The notes under the pieces: model-generated
Database searches by the model: none
Told to the model about the DNA's origin: nothing
What the model saw: only the letters and a program-made list of their open reading frames with translations
Part shown: positions 1 to 12,900 of the stretch, piece by piece
How positions within the stretch are numbered: the first letter of the stretch is position 1
Layout of the letters: each line of letters begins with the position of its first letter
Translations under genes and position numbers: made by a program
NCBI GenBank assembly: GCA_949152475.1
Contig: OX424569.1
Coordinates: 20,001,170 to 20,065,169, forward strand
Direction of reading: 5' to 3'
DNA length: 64,000 nt
DNA from: Terebella lapidaria
Taxonomy: Eukaryota > Annelida > Polychaeta > Terebellida > Terebellidae

Positions 1-793
1 ATTTGAAAGTGCCAATTTCTAAGCTCTATCTTCAAGCGTTCTATGAGTACAGTCCGGACAGCTCCCATTATGAAGGGAAAAAGTGCCGAAAATTTTCTAA
101 GTCCAAAATTTTTTTCAAAGGGTGAAAATTATTTTTTGCCCTAGAAATGGCCCAAAATGGATAGTAATGCGATTTGGGGCGAAAAAATTTTTTTACGCCG
201 ACCCGCCAAAAATTCAAAATGGCCGCCACACGGAAACCGGCAGATTTAGGGCAACCAAACTTATACATATCACAGAGGTATATGAGGGGAATCTTTTGAA
301 ACCAAAAACTCAAAACTGATCAGACAGTTTTTGAGAAAATGGCCGTCAAAGTCCAAAATTGAGGGTTTTTCGACAAAAACGGCCGCCATTTTGAAAAAAA
401 TGCGAAAATCAAAAAAATACCTCCTTCTCAAAATATTTTTAGGCATTTTTGTGCAAAATTTCAGAAAGATTCGATCGTTAACTTTAAAGATAAAAATGTT
501 AACGCCGGACGGACGGACGCACGGCTAGACGGACGGACGGCTAGGTGAACGGATGGGCGTTACGGGCGGACCCAATGTTAAATTTCCTATCTTAACTTTC
601 CCCATAAGTCCTGAAAAAATCCCCATAAGACCGCACTTTTGGCTTAAACTGTGGTTGTGGGGCGTTTTCAGCTTTATTCCCCCTAAGAAATCCCCAAAAC
701 TCCGTTCCGTTTGCCCGGACGGACGAACGGACGGACGGACGACGGACGCAACGCCATGCCAATAGGTTATCGGACCAAAGGTCCGGTAACCTA
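1..793 (+). mobile_element. Family A Helentron-like element, right part (cut by window edge)
   Basis: Non-coding. It ends with a CGGACGG-rich run (about 501-745), then ATGCCAATAGGTTATCGGAC and a stem-loop (GGACC-aaa-GGTCC) running into CCGGTAACCTAA. Upstream text (ATGGCCGCC, TTTTTGAGAAAATGGCC, GCAAAATTTCAGAAA) recurs in other A copies. There is no protein. The left end lies outside the window. A second A copy follows at once in the same orientation. Confidence 0.75.
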
Positions 794-797
794 AAAA

Positions 798-2290
798 TTA
801 GCCCAAGGGCTGAAATAGGTTACCGGACAATTTTTACATGTGACCTTGAGATTTAGCACTCAAGGTCATCTGAGGTCAAGTTCAAGGTCACCAAAAGCCA
901 TATATGACTTCCTATATGCTCATAATACAAACTTAAGCTCTATGATCAAGCGTTTTCACTCCAGAGGCCAAATGTGGATTTCAGGCCATTTTGGAATGGC
1001 CGATTTGACCTTTCAAGGTTTTCAAAGGTCGATTTCAAGGTCACCAATAGTTGCGCCATATATGACTTCCTATACGCTCATAATACAAACCTAAGCTCTA
1101 TGATCAAGCGTTTTCACTCCAAAGGCCAATTTATGGATTTCAGGCGATTTTGGAATGGCAGTTTTGACCTTTCATGTTCATCAAAGGTCAAATTCAAGGT
1201 CACCAAAAGTTGCGCCATATATGACTTCCTATATGCTCATAATACAAACCTAAGCTCTATGATCAAGCGTTTTCACTCCAGAGGCCATTTTGTGGATTTA
1301 GGCCATATTGGAATGGCCATTTTGACCTTTCAAGGTCATCGAAGGTCAAATTCAAGGTCAACACACAAATCACCATATATGACTTCCCATTTGAAAGTGC
1401 CATTATCTAAGCTCTATCTTCAAGCGTTCTGGGTGAACTCGGACAGCAGCCCCCATTATGAAGGAAAAAAGTGGCGAAAATTTTCTAAGTCCGAACATTT
1501 TTTCAAAGGGGCAAAAAAAAAAATGGCCCAAAATGGATAGTAACGCGATTTCACCGGCCCATCGAAAAATTCAAAATGGCCGCCACACGCAAACCAGCGA
1601 TTCAAGGGCAACGAAACTTATACACATTATGAAGGACATAATAAGGCATCCTTGTGCAAAAAAAGAAAAAAAGTTACTGAACAGATTTTGAGAAAATGGT
1701 CGCCAAAGTCCAAAATTGGCCAATTTTTGACGAAAACGACAAATTCAAAATGGCCGCCACACGCAGACCGGCGATTCAAGGGCAACGAAACTTATACACA
1801 TCATGGAGGACATAATAAGGCATCCTTGTGCAAAAAAAATGAAAAAAGTTACTGAACAGATTTTGAGAAAATGGCCACCAAAGCCCAAAATTGACCGATT
1901 TTCGACGAAAACGACAAATTCAAAATGGCCGCCACACGCAGACCAGCGAATCAAGGGCTACGAAACTTATACACATTATGAAGGACATAATAAGGCATCC
2001 TTGTGCAAAAAAAGAAAAAAAGTTACTGAACAGATTTTGAGAAAATGGCCGCCAAACCCCAAAATTGGCCGATTTTCGACGAAAACGGCCGCCATTTTGA
2101 AAATATTGTGAAAATAAAAAAACTAAAAAATACCTCCTTCTTGAATTATTTTTGTGCATTTTTGTGCAAAATTTCGGAAAGATTGGTCCGTAAACAAAAA
2201 AGACAAAAAATGTGAACGCCGACGCCGACACCGGACGCCGGACGCAACGCCATGCCAATAGGTTATCGGACCATAGGTCCGGTAACCTAA
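798..2290 (+). mobile_element. Family A Helentron-like element, complete copy
   Basis: The left end is TTAGCCCAAGGGCT followed by AGGTTACCGGACAAT; the right end is the hairpin GGTTATCGGACC-ata-GGTCCGGTAACC followed by TAA. The core has about three units of roughly 159 bp (898-1370, with TATATGACTTCCTATATGCT) and about three of roughly 174 bp (1569-2100, with AATGGCCGCCACACGCAGAC). The ORFs here are open by chance through repeat periodicity. The class is inferred from architecture (subterminal inverted repeat, tandem core, 3' hairpin and CTAA). Confidence 0.75.
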
Positions 2291-3411
2291 AAAGACAGTG
2301 AATCTACGGAACGACAATCAGCAGAACTCACTCGCTTCTCCCCCCTGTCCAGCGACCCTTGTTGAGAAGACAAAGATCTTCTCAGTCCAAGATTCACAAA
2401 TCCTGCAGCGCTGAGGGGACCAACAGACAGACAGCCTGCAAGAAAGACGATTCATGCAGCAGGAACTCTTGTCGCATTTCCAAACAGAAAACTCCAAAGC
2501 TCCAACTTCCAAAGAAACTTTCAAAGCTACAACTTCAAACTTCAGAAATCAAAACGAGAGCGACGGCAAAGTAGATGTTGGAGCTCGCCAAAAACAAAAG
2601 TGAACTGGGAGGCAGTGGACCGTCACGATGTGCTACCACACGGAGGGCTAGCTGCTCAGGTAACTACCTTTACCAGTGTGGCAATTACGGTAATGACATG
2701 GGCATTTTTGTACAAGACGATTCTTGTTCGTTGGAATTTGTGTCAGTTTCCGCACGATTTATTGGCAATTTTACATTTATTACGGAGAGTCTGGTTTTTA
2801 TACTTGGGTCTTTTATAGATCGGGGGTATTTGGTGTTTTTCACCTACCTATTTCTTTGTATTAGTATTTCTGGCCGCTCTATTTCGGCCAAACTTGTCCC
2901 ATTTTTGCCGGGTTTTGCTTTCGATCGCCACCATAGTTGTTTACATTATTTTCACGTCGTTTCCGGGAGAGTTCCAAATGGGATCGCTCGTTACGTATTA
3001 TTTTTGCCGATTTGTCTGAAGACGATTCCGGATGTTTTTGCCTAGAAAGGCAAGGACGATTTCTATAAAAAATTCCAAACGTGAAAGGTCATACTTAATA
3101 CCCCTATAGACATGTTTGTCTAGTGCGACACATCCGCAATTAACGTCCGTTTTGCTCTCTGACTCTTACGATTAGTCCCACAAACCTTTGTTTGTAACCC
3201 CACAAGGATGCTTTCGTGGGCACGGCTAAACAGATGGGGTTTGGACAGCTTTGTGAGACTTTCTTAGTCCAACAAATCAACTTAACCTCACAAATCTTTT
3301 TAGTCCTACAATGATAAATTCGTAAGAGCGCACGGACGACGGACAGACGGACGCTGGACAACACAGCATCGCTAAATCTCCGCTGCCATTCGGCAGAGCG
3401 GAGCTAAAAAT
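2291..3411 (+). mobile_element. Probable Helentron-like element with its own 3' hairpin (type D1)
   Basis: It ends at 3378-3408 with the stem CTCCGCTGCC / GGCAGAGCGGAG and then CTAAAAA, preceded by an ACGGACGACGGAC run, as in families A and B. The left boundary is unclear and may be older unique intron. An open frame at 2575-3045 and another at about 2600-2818 with hydrophobic stretches have no recognisable domain, and I do not call them genes. Confidence 0.4.
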
Positions 3412-3565
3412 GTGGATGGATGACGATGCCGATGACAGACGGACACAACACCACGACGGGGGATAGAATTGAGGAATACCTGTTGCTTTGTTAAATTTGT
3501 GCTTGAAATGGATCAGGTTCCATCAAACAACAAATAGGTACAGTACCTGGAGTGAAAAAGTGTAC

Positions 3566-3875
3566 ACTCGCTAATATACTACTCACTAACAAGTGTACAC
3601 TACTCACTAACAAGTGTACACTGACTAACAAGTGTACACTGACTAACAAGTGTACTCACTAACAAGTGTACACTCACTAACAAGTGTACATTGACTAACA
3701 AGTGTACATTGACTAACAAGTGTATACTGACTAACAAGTGTACACTGACTAACAAGAGTACACTCACTAACAAGTGTACACTGACTAACAAGAGTACACT
3801 CACTAACAAGAGTACACTCACTAACAAGTGTACACTCGCTAACAACTGTACACTCACTAACAAGTGTATACTCAC
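3566..3875. repeat. Minisatellite, unit about 18 bp, in SMPD1 intron 6
   Basis: About 16 to 18 imperfect copies of a unit like CACTAACAAGTGTACACT, with some shorter units. On the gene strand many units read TTAGTGAGTGTACACTTG and so contain GTGAGT, a consensus 5' splice site. The array starts exactly at the exon 6 donor. Confidence 0.9.
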
Positions 3876-3986
3876 TATTCAATGGTATTAGCCGTCTGGA
3901 ACGGAAGCCAGTGTGTCCAAGAGTCGCTGAGACTTTCATACAGCCAGGACACGGAGTTCTTGCCAGTGATGTATGGAGGTGGGAAC
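3876..3986 (-). CDS. SMPD1: SMPD1 exon 6 (last coding exon in the window)
   Basis: 111 bp. It follows TTTCTATAG and ends in phase 2 before GTGAGT. The first base completes the Ala codon from exon 5. It encodes FPPPYITGKNSVSWLYESL and then SDSWTHWLPFQTANTIE, aligning with human FPPPFIEGNHSSRWLYEAM and AWEPWLP. The next exon should begin with the conserved GGFY motif; I do not see it in positions 1-3875. A 36 bp tandem duplication covers the acceptor, and a minisatellite begins at the donor. Confidence 0.92.
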
Positions 3987-6900
3987 CTATAGAAACAAAC
4001 AGTGATGTATGGAGGTGGGAACCTATAGAAACAAACAGTGATATAAAGTCTGTGCAATTTTATTTCTGCAGGTGGAATTTGGTGATAATTTTTAGGAAGA
4101 TTTTTCAAACGAAGCAGACTTTTTTTTGCCGTCTGTATGACGACATCTCCCTGATATCTGATGACACTGCTGATGTCACTATGCGTTGCTTTGGGTTTGG
4201 CGCATGGGCAACCATTCATCATCAGTATCTGACGTTGTCATTTAGCAATGGACGACTCAAAGCAGTTGTCAAGGTGAAAGTAGGGGTTTGCAGTATATTT
4301 TTGTAAGTACTCACGTTTCTTTAAATCACATCTTCTAATTTCATCATAGGCTCAAAACTCAATCAGATGCAAAAAATCATTGCAAAAATGCGTACAATCA
4401 TTGCAAAAATATATGTTGGACTTCTTTGTGAAGGAAACAAAATACTGTATTTCTTGACTCAATTTGTTTACAACATCCCGAACACCTCCACACACTATGT
4501 TTTGGGGCTTCCCAATCAATATGCAAATTTCCTACATCATGTGACCGTATTGTTTTCCGTCATTCGTGAACATGTAAAACAAACTGACTTTTTTGCGTAG
4601 AAATGTATAAGATTTTTAGGGTTTATGCTGATCGGAGCACGGTGAGTACTCAATTCACCCACCAACCATCGCCGTTATTGGTAGATTGTGTACCGTATTT
4701 ATTCAATTAGTTCGAACACTCTAATAATTCGAACACCAAAAATTATTCAAGAAAATAATTTTCAAATTGACTCATTTAGTTCGAACAGTCAAATTTACGA
4801 TCGAAATTTCGATTGAAACAACGAACGAAATCAACTTGTCAGCTGCCAAAACATACAACTCGCCAGGTGGCAGCACTACGAAATGAGTAATCAGCGATAT
4901 ATTCGCCAGGTGGCAGTGATCGCGATTTGGCCTTCCAATGCTAGGGTATATGACAAAAAGCGCGGACCTCATAGTGCCAGGCGGTTTGCGGGCCATTGAA
5001 GATTTTCCGAGTCGAGTGATTCGACTGCACTTGCAATATGACTAGAATCTAGCATCAATGCGAGATTATAAATTACAGTTACCCGGCGATTTAGCAGCCA
5101 GTTATTCAAGTTTCTTTTAAAATGCTAGTTGTCTGCAGTTGACCTATCAATCGTACAGGCCCTAACCAGCCAGCATGAGCGGCATCTGTCAACTCGCGTA
5201 GGCCTAGGTATCTGCAATGGCATGATCGATCTGGGTTTGGGATTTTTTTCGTTTTGACGGACGATTATATCGTGAATCTAATAATTCGAACATTTCAAAA
5301 TTTAACTAGACGTCAAGGCCTAAAGATGCCTTGGAGGCATTTCGGTGTGATGATTAATTTATAATATATACTAGATATCGACGAAAATGAAAAATGTCGA
5401 CTCCGCAAAAAAATTTACCGTTAAAATAATACCCCTTAGACATGTTTGTCTAGGGCGACGAGTCCGAAAAAAAAGTCTGTTTCGCTCTACGACTCACCGT
5501 TTCCGAGATATCGACGAAAACGAAAAATGCCAACTCGGCAAAAATTTTTTTAGTCAAGGTCAAAGTTCATCCATAATACATATAAGATAAATGTTGTCTA
5601 GAGCGACGAGTCCGAAAATAACGTCCGTTTCGCTCTACGACACCCCGTTCCCGAGATATCGACGAAAACGAGAAATGCCGACTCGGCAAAAAAATTTCAG
5701 GTCGACGTCAAAGTTCATCCATAATACCCCTTAGACATGTTTGTCTAGGGCGACGAGTCCGAAAATAACGTCCGTTTCGCTCTACGACACACCGTTCCCG
5801 AGATATCGACGAAAACGAGAAATGCCGACTCGGAAAAAAAATTTCGGGTCAAGGTCAAAGTTTATCCATAATACCCCTTAGACATGTTTGTCTAGAACGA
5901 CGAGTCCGAAAATAACGTCCGTTTCGCTCTACGACACACCGTTTCCGAGATATCGACGAAAACGAAAAATGCCAACTCGGCAAAAAAATTTCGTGTCAAG
6001 GTCAAAGTTCATCCATAATACCCTTAAGACATGTTTGTCTAGGGCGACGAGTCCAAAAATAACGTCCGTTTCGCTCTACGACTCACCGTTTCCGAGATAT
6101 CGACGAAAACGAAAAATGCCGACTCGGCAAAAAAATTTCGGGTCAAGGTCAAAGTTCATCAATAATACCCCTTAGACATGTTAGTCTAGGGCGACGAGTC
6201 CGAAAATAACGTCCGTTTCGCTCTACGACGGACCGTTTCCGAGATATCGACGAAAACGAAAAATGCCGACTCGGCAAAAAAATTTGGGGTCAAGGTCAAA
6301 GTTCATCCATAATACCCCTTAGACATGTTTGTCTAGGGCGACGAGTCCGAAAATAACGTTCGTTTCGCTCTACGACGCACCGTTTCCGAGATATGCAGGA
6401 TGCCTCAAGGATGACTCAGCAAAAAATTATTTCGACCTCTAGGTCAAAGGTCGTCTGACGTATCGATCCCAAAATCAATAGGGTTCTTCCCTGTTGATAT
6501 ATAAACCTCCGTGCAAAATTCTGCAACTATTGCCTGAATATTTTTTTAGTTATCGTCCGGAAACCAAGTTTCAAGATCAGCCTCGATTTCATCCTCAAGG
6601 GCCTCACGGACCTCGGAGCCGGATCAAAAAAAATAATACACTCTAGAGATGTTTGTCTAGGGCGACGAGTCCGAAAATAACGTCCGTTTCGCTCTACGAT
6701 GCACGGTTCCTGAGATATGCAGGAAGCCTCAAGGATGAATCAGCAAAAAATTATTTCAACCTCTAGGTCAAAGGTCGTTTGACGGATCGATCCCAAAATC
6801 AATAGGGTTCTTCCCTGGTGGCATATGAACCTCCATGCAGAGTTCTGCAACTATTGCGTAAATATTTTTCCAGTTATCGTCCGGAAACCAAGTCTCAAAA

Positions 6901-9900
6901 TTAGCCTTGATTTCATCCTCACGGACCTCACGGACCTCGGATCCGGCTCAAAAAGAATAGGGTTCTTCCACATATCATTTCTGACTTGTGGTGAAAATTT
7001 GACGAGGATCCGTCAAGGCAATCTAAAGTTATCGTCCGGAAACCAAAAGTGGCGGAAGAAGAAAAAAATTAGGCCAAAAGCCGAAGATAGGTTACCGGAC
7101 AATGTTTAAAATTTTAGATTTTAGCCAGGTCACTGGTTGAATTCAAGGTCAAGAGAATATTCAGCATATATATCATTAAGCATATATCATGTCCACAGTT
7201 GATTGCTAAGCTGTAAATTCAATAATCAGAGAGATATTAGCAATTTTGTGCTGTGGCTTTGAAAATGAAGGGGCAAAGGTCAAATTCAAGGTCATCAAAA
7301 TATTCAGTGTATATCATTTTCTATATCAAGTCCACAATTGATTCCCAAGCCATACAGTCAATAGAGGAGCAAGATATGAGCCAGTTTGTCCTTGGACCTT
7401 GAAAATGAGGTCAGAGGTCAAATTAAAGGTCACGAGAATATTCCGCATATATCATTTCCTTTATGTCCACAATTGAGTCCTAAGCTGTAAAATCGATAAT
7501 AAGTGAGATATTAGCCATTTTGTCCTGTGACCTTGAAAATGAGGTCAAAGATCAAATTCAAGGTCATGACAATAATCTGCATATATCATTTCCTATATGT
7601 CCATAATTGATTGCTAAGCTGTAAAGTCGATAACAAGCAAGATATTAGCCATTTTGTCCTGTGACCTTGAAAATGAGGTCGAAGGTCAAATTCAAGGTCA
7701 TCAGAATATTCAGCATATGTCATTTCCTATATGTCCACGATTGATTCCAAAGCTGTAGAGTCGATAATAAGCGAGATATAAGCCATTTTGTGCTCTGACC
7801 TTGAAACTGAGGTCAGAGGTCAAATTCAAGGTCACGAGAATATTCCGCATATATCATTTCCTATATGTCCACAATTGATTCCTAAGCTGTAGAGTCGATA
7901 ATAAGCGAGATATAAGCCATTTTGTGCTCTGACCTTGAAACTGGGGTCAGAGGTCAAATTCAAGGTCACGAGAATAATCAGCATGTATCATTTCCTATAT
8001 GTCCACAATTGATTCCTAGTTTCTAATCTCAATATCAAGTGAGATATTAGGCATAATGTGTCCCATTATAAAGCATAGGAGAATTTAACATGGGAAAGTC
8101 CCATTTGGGCCGAGTTTGGGCCAAAATGGCCCACTTCGAGCGATTCAAGCGCAACGAAATTTATAGACATCATAGGAGTACATATGAGGAGTCTTATGTA
8201 TCAAAAAGAAAAAAAGTTACTGAACAGATTTTGAGAAAATGGCCGCCAAAGTCCAAAATCAGGCATTTTTCGTCGAAAACGGCGGCCATTTTGCTAAAAA
8301 TGCGAAAATCAAAAAACTAAAAAATACCTCCTTCTTGAATTATTTTTAAGTATTTTTGTGCAAAATTTCAGAAAAATTCGCCCGTAAACAAAAAAGATAA
8401 AAATGTGGACGACGGACGACAGACGACGGACGACGGACGCAACGCCATGCCAATAGGTTATCGGACAATAAGTCCGGTAACCTAAAAAAAGAAAAAAAAA
8501 AAAAAATTCTGCTAAAACCATAAAGGCATTTCTGCCGAAATGCCTTAAGATGCAGTGAGACCCACCATCTTGGAAGCCATTTTTTGCTCAGGGCAGAACC
8601 GCACCAAAAAGGAGTCATTTGTTATGAATTATTGAGTAATACTAGGTCTAAAATTTCAGGTTGTGGTAGCAGATTAGTCAGTTCTCAACATTTAAAAAAT
8701 ATGTTGGTAACCCATGTGGGTCTGGATCCATCCGGATCAAAACCCAATTTTATGCGTAGCGGTTCTCAAACTGAGTGAAGACAGGTCCCTAGGGACCTCA
8801 GTGTTTAGAAAGTTATATCTGCGTAATATTCGAGCCGAGCCTTACATTTTTGACTTTCTCTATAGGTACGTGAGAAATTGTCATCGTTCTCACTGCATTT
8901 TCAAGGAAACCGCCATTTTTCATTTTCAGCACGTTTTGGGGGCAACATTGCTGTAACAAATCTGCATTGAAATAGGCGACAATGCATAGTTTGTGGCACT
9001 TACTATTAATCCTTGGGATGTATTCTTCATCTGTACATATCCATTACAACAGTTGTTCCGTTATTTTGTTCTAAAAACACAATCCAAATGATAACATTTC
9101 AAAACAGTTTTGGCAAAACGGCATGTTTGTATTCCTAAATCACGTGATCAAGATGATACGTCATTGTATCATTACACATCCCAACAGCTGATCGGTGCCT
9201 CATTATAACAGGAATAATAATAGTATAATAATCGACTTTTCGAGCTGTAATGGAGATGCTCTGAGTAAATTCAAGTAATACACAGATAAATAACATTTCT
9301 TCAATGCCACAATACCGAATAATCTGGGACTATTTGCATTGCTGCCGCACACGTAATTGGGCAACGAATGACTCAGGACTTCTATTCGCCAGATGGCGCA
9401 CTGAATGTTTCCAGGAATTTCCCAAACAACAAAAAAGTTTTGAGGCACTGTCGTCAATCAAAACACTTGAGCTAGTCCAAAATGACTGATTTACATACAG
9501 GAATGTTATACGCCAATGAGTTACAACGATCCAACAACTGTCAACGTCTGCAGGTGAATATATCACGTACGCAACCCATTCCAGGACACATGTGCTTTGC
9601 CCTTCAATCCGACTCGGAACCGATCGGAAGTAAACATTTGTCACAAAAATCACATGCAAGCCCATGTGCATCAACAGCTGACCAGCATGTAAACAACACT
9701 GATATGCGGGTCACGTGTGTGGTTAACCCTATCATTTGCCATGTCCGTCACATGGGAAGGTCCGATGCCAGCCATTTGTAGAATTTGGTCTGTCAACTCA
9801 GGGACATGCACACATTTTGGCCAGTGCAACAGGTTAGTATTTGTTTATTTTTTATACCAACAAACAGTGTTTGTTTATTATTGATACTGAAAAGCACAGG

Positions 9901-12900
9901 AACTGAATAATGAACATGTTGTTGATAATTTAAATTGCCGGTACCATACAGTATATGGGTAGACCATCTACTGGTACTAGTATGTCTTAAATTTATTTCC
10001 AGAACTAGTACTTAGGGATCATTCGTTGATGCATCCAAAATTGCTATTATTCGGTTCATATTTCACTATTTGAACATTCGTTATGGACAAAAAATTGGCC
10101 CGAAATGTGTCATGAAATATTGACATTAAACTACAACAGCTTCATCGACTCCATGGGAAATGCTGTTGAAATTAACTGTACTTCTCGTTATTTCCGATAC
10201 TTAGTTCCTACAACATAGTACCAGCATAGAAAATAGCCAAAACTTTCTAACTAATTATCTAATATCACAGACGAGTACCTGTTCGGTTTGATTCCCATGA
10301 CACGAATAATTGGTTCCTACTTCAGTCATTCCGCCACTACTTAAATTGTGTGTCAAGTTTTGTGTGTCAAAATTGTGTGTCAATATTCCACTGGCATGCC
10401 AGAGGTTGCAGGTTTCAATCGTACATGTACCCAGTCCAGCATACTGTACACCCAAAATTTACTTATGAATAGTTCACAAATTACATGTTCACTTTACTTT
10501 TTTATTTGCAGGCCTCTACCACATGACAATTAGGGGTCCCCCCCCCCAGGACAATGAACCCCACCCACGTCTCTAAATCCTGCATCTTGCATCATGCCAT
10601 GTGAACACATGCAATCACCAGGGCACCAGATTACAGATTCTGTCACCAGATGACAGAATGCATATTATGGATGTGTTGCTACGTGTTTTACCCGTATTAT
10701 TGATGATGCTGATAACAGCTAATCACTGTGATTGGTGACACATGAAGTCGATCCCCAGTTGGATATACTCACTAGCTGGATAAGTGTGTGCTGCTACAGA
10801 GATTGAAATTGTGGGTCTGACTAGCAACATCGTCTCCGAAGCGACGAAGAAAACTGTGTCATGTGTATCTACCCAAATTGGACATATCGGCAAGTCGATA
10901 TGTGCTAAAAGACCTACTCTGTGCTGCAGATATACTGTGAGTACTAATTTACATAGATATAATGTGGCTTGCATACCGAGATGTGAACATTATTATCTGG
11001 TTTAGATATCATGTGGAGAGTTTGTATTTCCATGTAATGCCTGACAATATCATGTTTGGACCTGGGATGCTATGCCTCCAGCAGTTGCATGAACTTTTGC
11101 AAACAGGCTGAATTGAATGACAATGTTTTTAGGTTACCGGACCTATGGTCCGCGTCGTCGTCAGCGTCGGCGCCGTCCGTCCACATTTTTAGCTTACCGG
11201 CCCATAAGGGCCGATAAGCTATTGCCGTGGCGTTGCGTCCGTCGTCGTCCGTCGGCGTCCGTCATTGTCCGTCAACATTTTTATCTTTAAAGTTTACGAT
11301 CGAATCTTTCTGAAATTTTGCACAAAAATGCCTAAAAATATTTCGAGAGGGAGGTATTTTTTAGTTTTTTGATTTTCGCAATTATTTCAAAATGGCGGCC
11401 GTTTTCGTCGAAAAATGGCCAATTTTGGACTTTGGCTGTCGTTTTCTCAAAATCTGTTCAGTAACTTTTTTTCTTATTCATGCATAACACTCCTCATATG
11501 TACCTCTGTGACATGTATAAATTTCGTTGCCCTTGAATCGCTCGAAGTGGGCCATTTTGGGCCCAAACTCGGCCCAAATGGGACTTTCCCATGTTAAATT
11601 CTCCTATGCTTTATAATGGGACACATTAAGCCTAATATCTCACTTAATATTGAAATTAGAGACTAGGAATCAATTGTGGACATATAGGAAATGATATATG
11701 CTGAATATTGTCGTGACCTTGAATTTGACCTTTGACCTCATTTTCAAGGTCACAGGACAAAATGGCTAATATCTCGCTTATTATCGACTTTACAGTTTAG
11801 GAATCAATTGTTGACATACAGCAAATGATAAATGCTGAATATTCTGTAGACCTTTAATTTGACATTTGATTTGATTTTCAAGGTCACAGGACATGATGAT
11901 TATTATCTCTCTCATTATTGAATTTCCAGTATACAATTTTCATATGAGCATTTGAGTACTGTTTTTCTATTATACAGGAAACTATTGAAATATTGAACAT
12001 ATATGGTAAATACATTTATTGAGAAACAGCCTGATTGCATCATGACCTAGCATATTGTCATTATGGTTATGTACAAATGCTGGTATTTTTTTATGTCAGT
12101 TATTCTGAGCCACTTTCTTGGCAACTAATATAGAGAAAAGAATGAACTGACCAATTGGATAAGTGTGTGTGCCTATGATAAAAGTGAATCAATAAATGAA
12201 ACTAATGTCAAACAACTTGTAATCAAGAATTAAATTAACGATGGTTTTAATACTTGTGTTTCATGCTTGGTAGGTAATACTAGGTATATTAATTTACTGA
12301 ATTTTGTAAATAAAATTTTTTAATTAATCACTTTTATAAATTCCACTTGTACCATGTGTACATGTTATTGTATGTGTTGGCATGGCAGAATTGAACCATT
12401 TACAATATTAATAATGAGAAATATATATGTTCTGCAAATATGTTGTGTATTATTAGTAGTATTTAACCTCAGTATTGCAGATTAATATGACAGCTTGAGC
12501 AGTATACTGACTTGTTCTTGACATGCACATCATGTACTAGTATTTGAGCTTCTATGAACATGAGGAAAGCAGTGTGCACCTTGCAGGTGTGTTACACATG
12601 ACTGCACACACAGTCCAGGCAGGTGCCTGTAGCATGTGGCACACAAGATTCCTGTAAACAAAGTATATCTGCTTGTTCTCACTTATTCAACTTATTTGTC
12701 ATACATCTTCCCCTTCCAGACAATGAATGAATGTTCCATAGGTGTACAAGGGTTAAAAAAGTAGTCCCCTTGGAAGTGAACCTGTGGCCATGATGGATTT
12801 GTTGTTCAGTTCTCACAGCAGAGTCAACTTCAAAAATCCATTGTATGGTTTTGAGGGGGAAATCTAAAAAAGTAAGGCTCGGCTCATAGACTTGGGTATG

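Noticed and set aside
2575-3045. 156-codon open frame with hydrophobic stretches
   Set aside because: No recognised domain, no conserved start, adjoining repeat ends on both sides; treated as chance.
3566-3875. Regular short repeats, CRISPR-like at first sight
   Set aside because: No unique spacers between constant repeats; the whole unit is repeated, and the setting is an animal intron. It is a minisatellite.
9304-9781. Overlapping open frames of 60-114 codons in intron 5
   Set aside because: No motif, codon pattern or splice signals supporting a gene.
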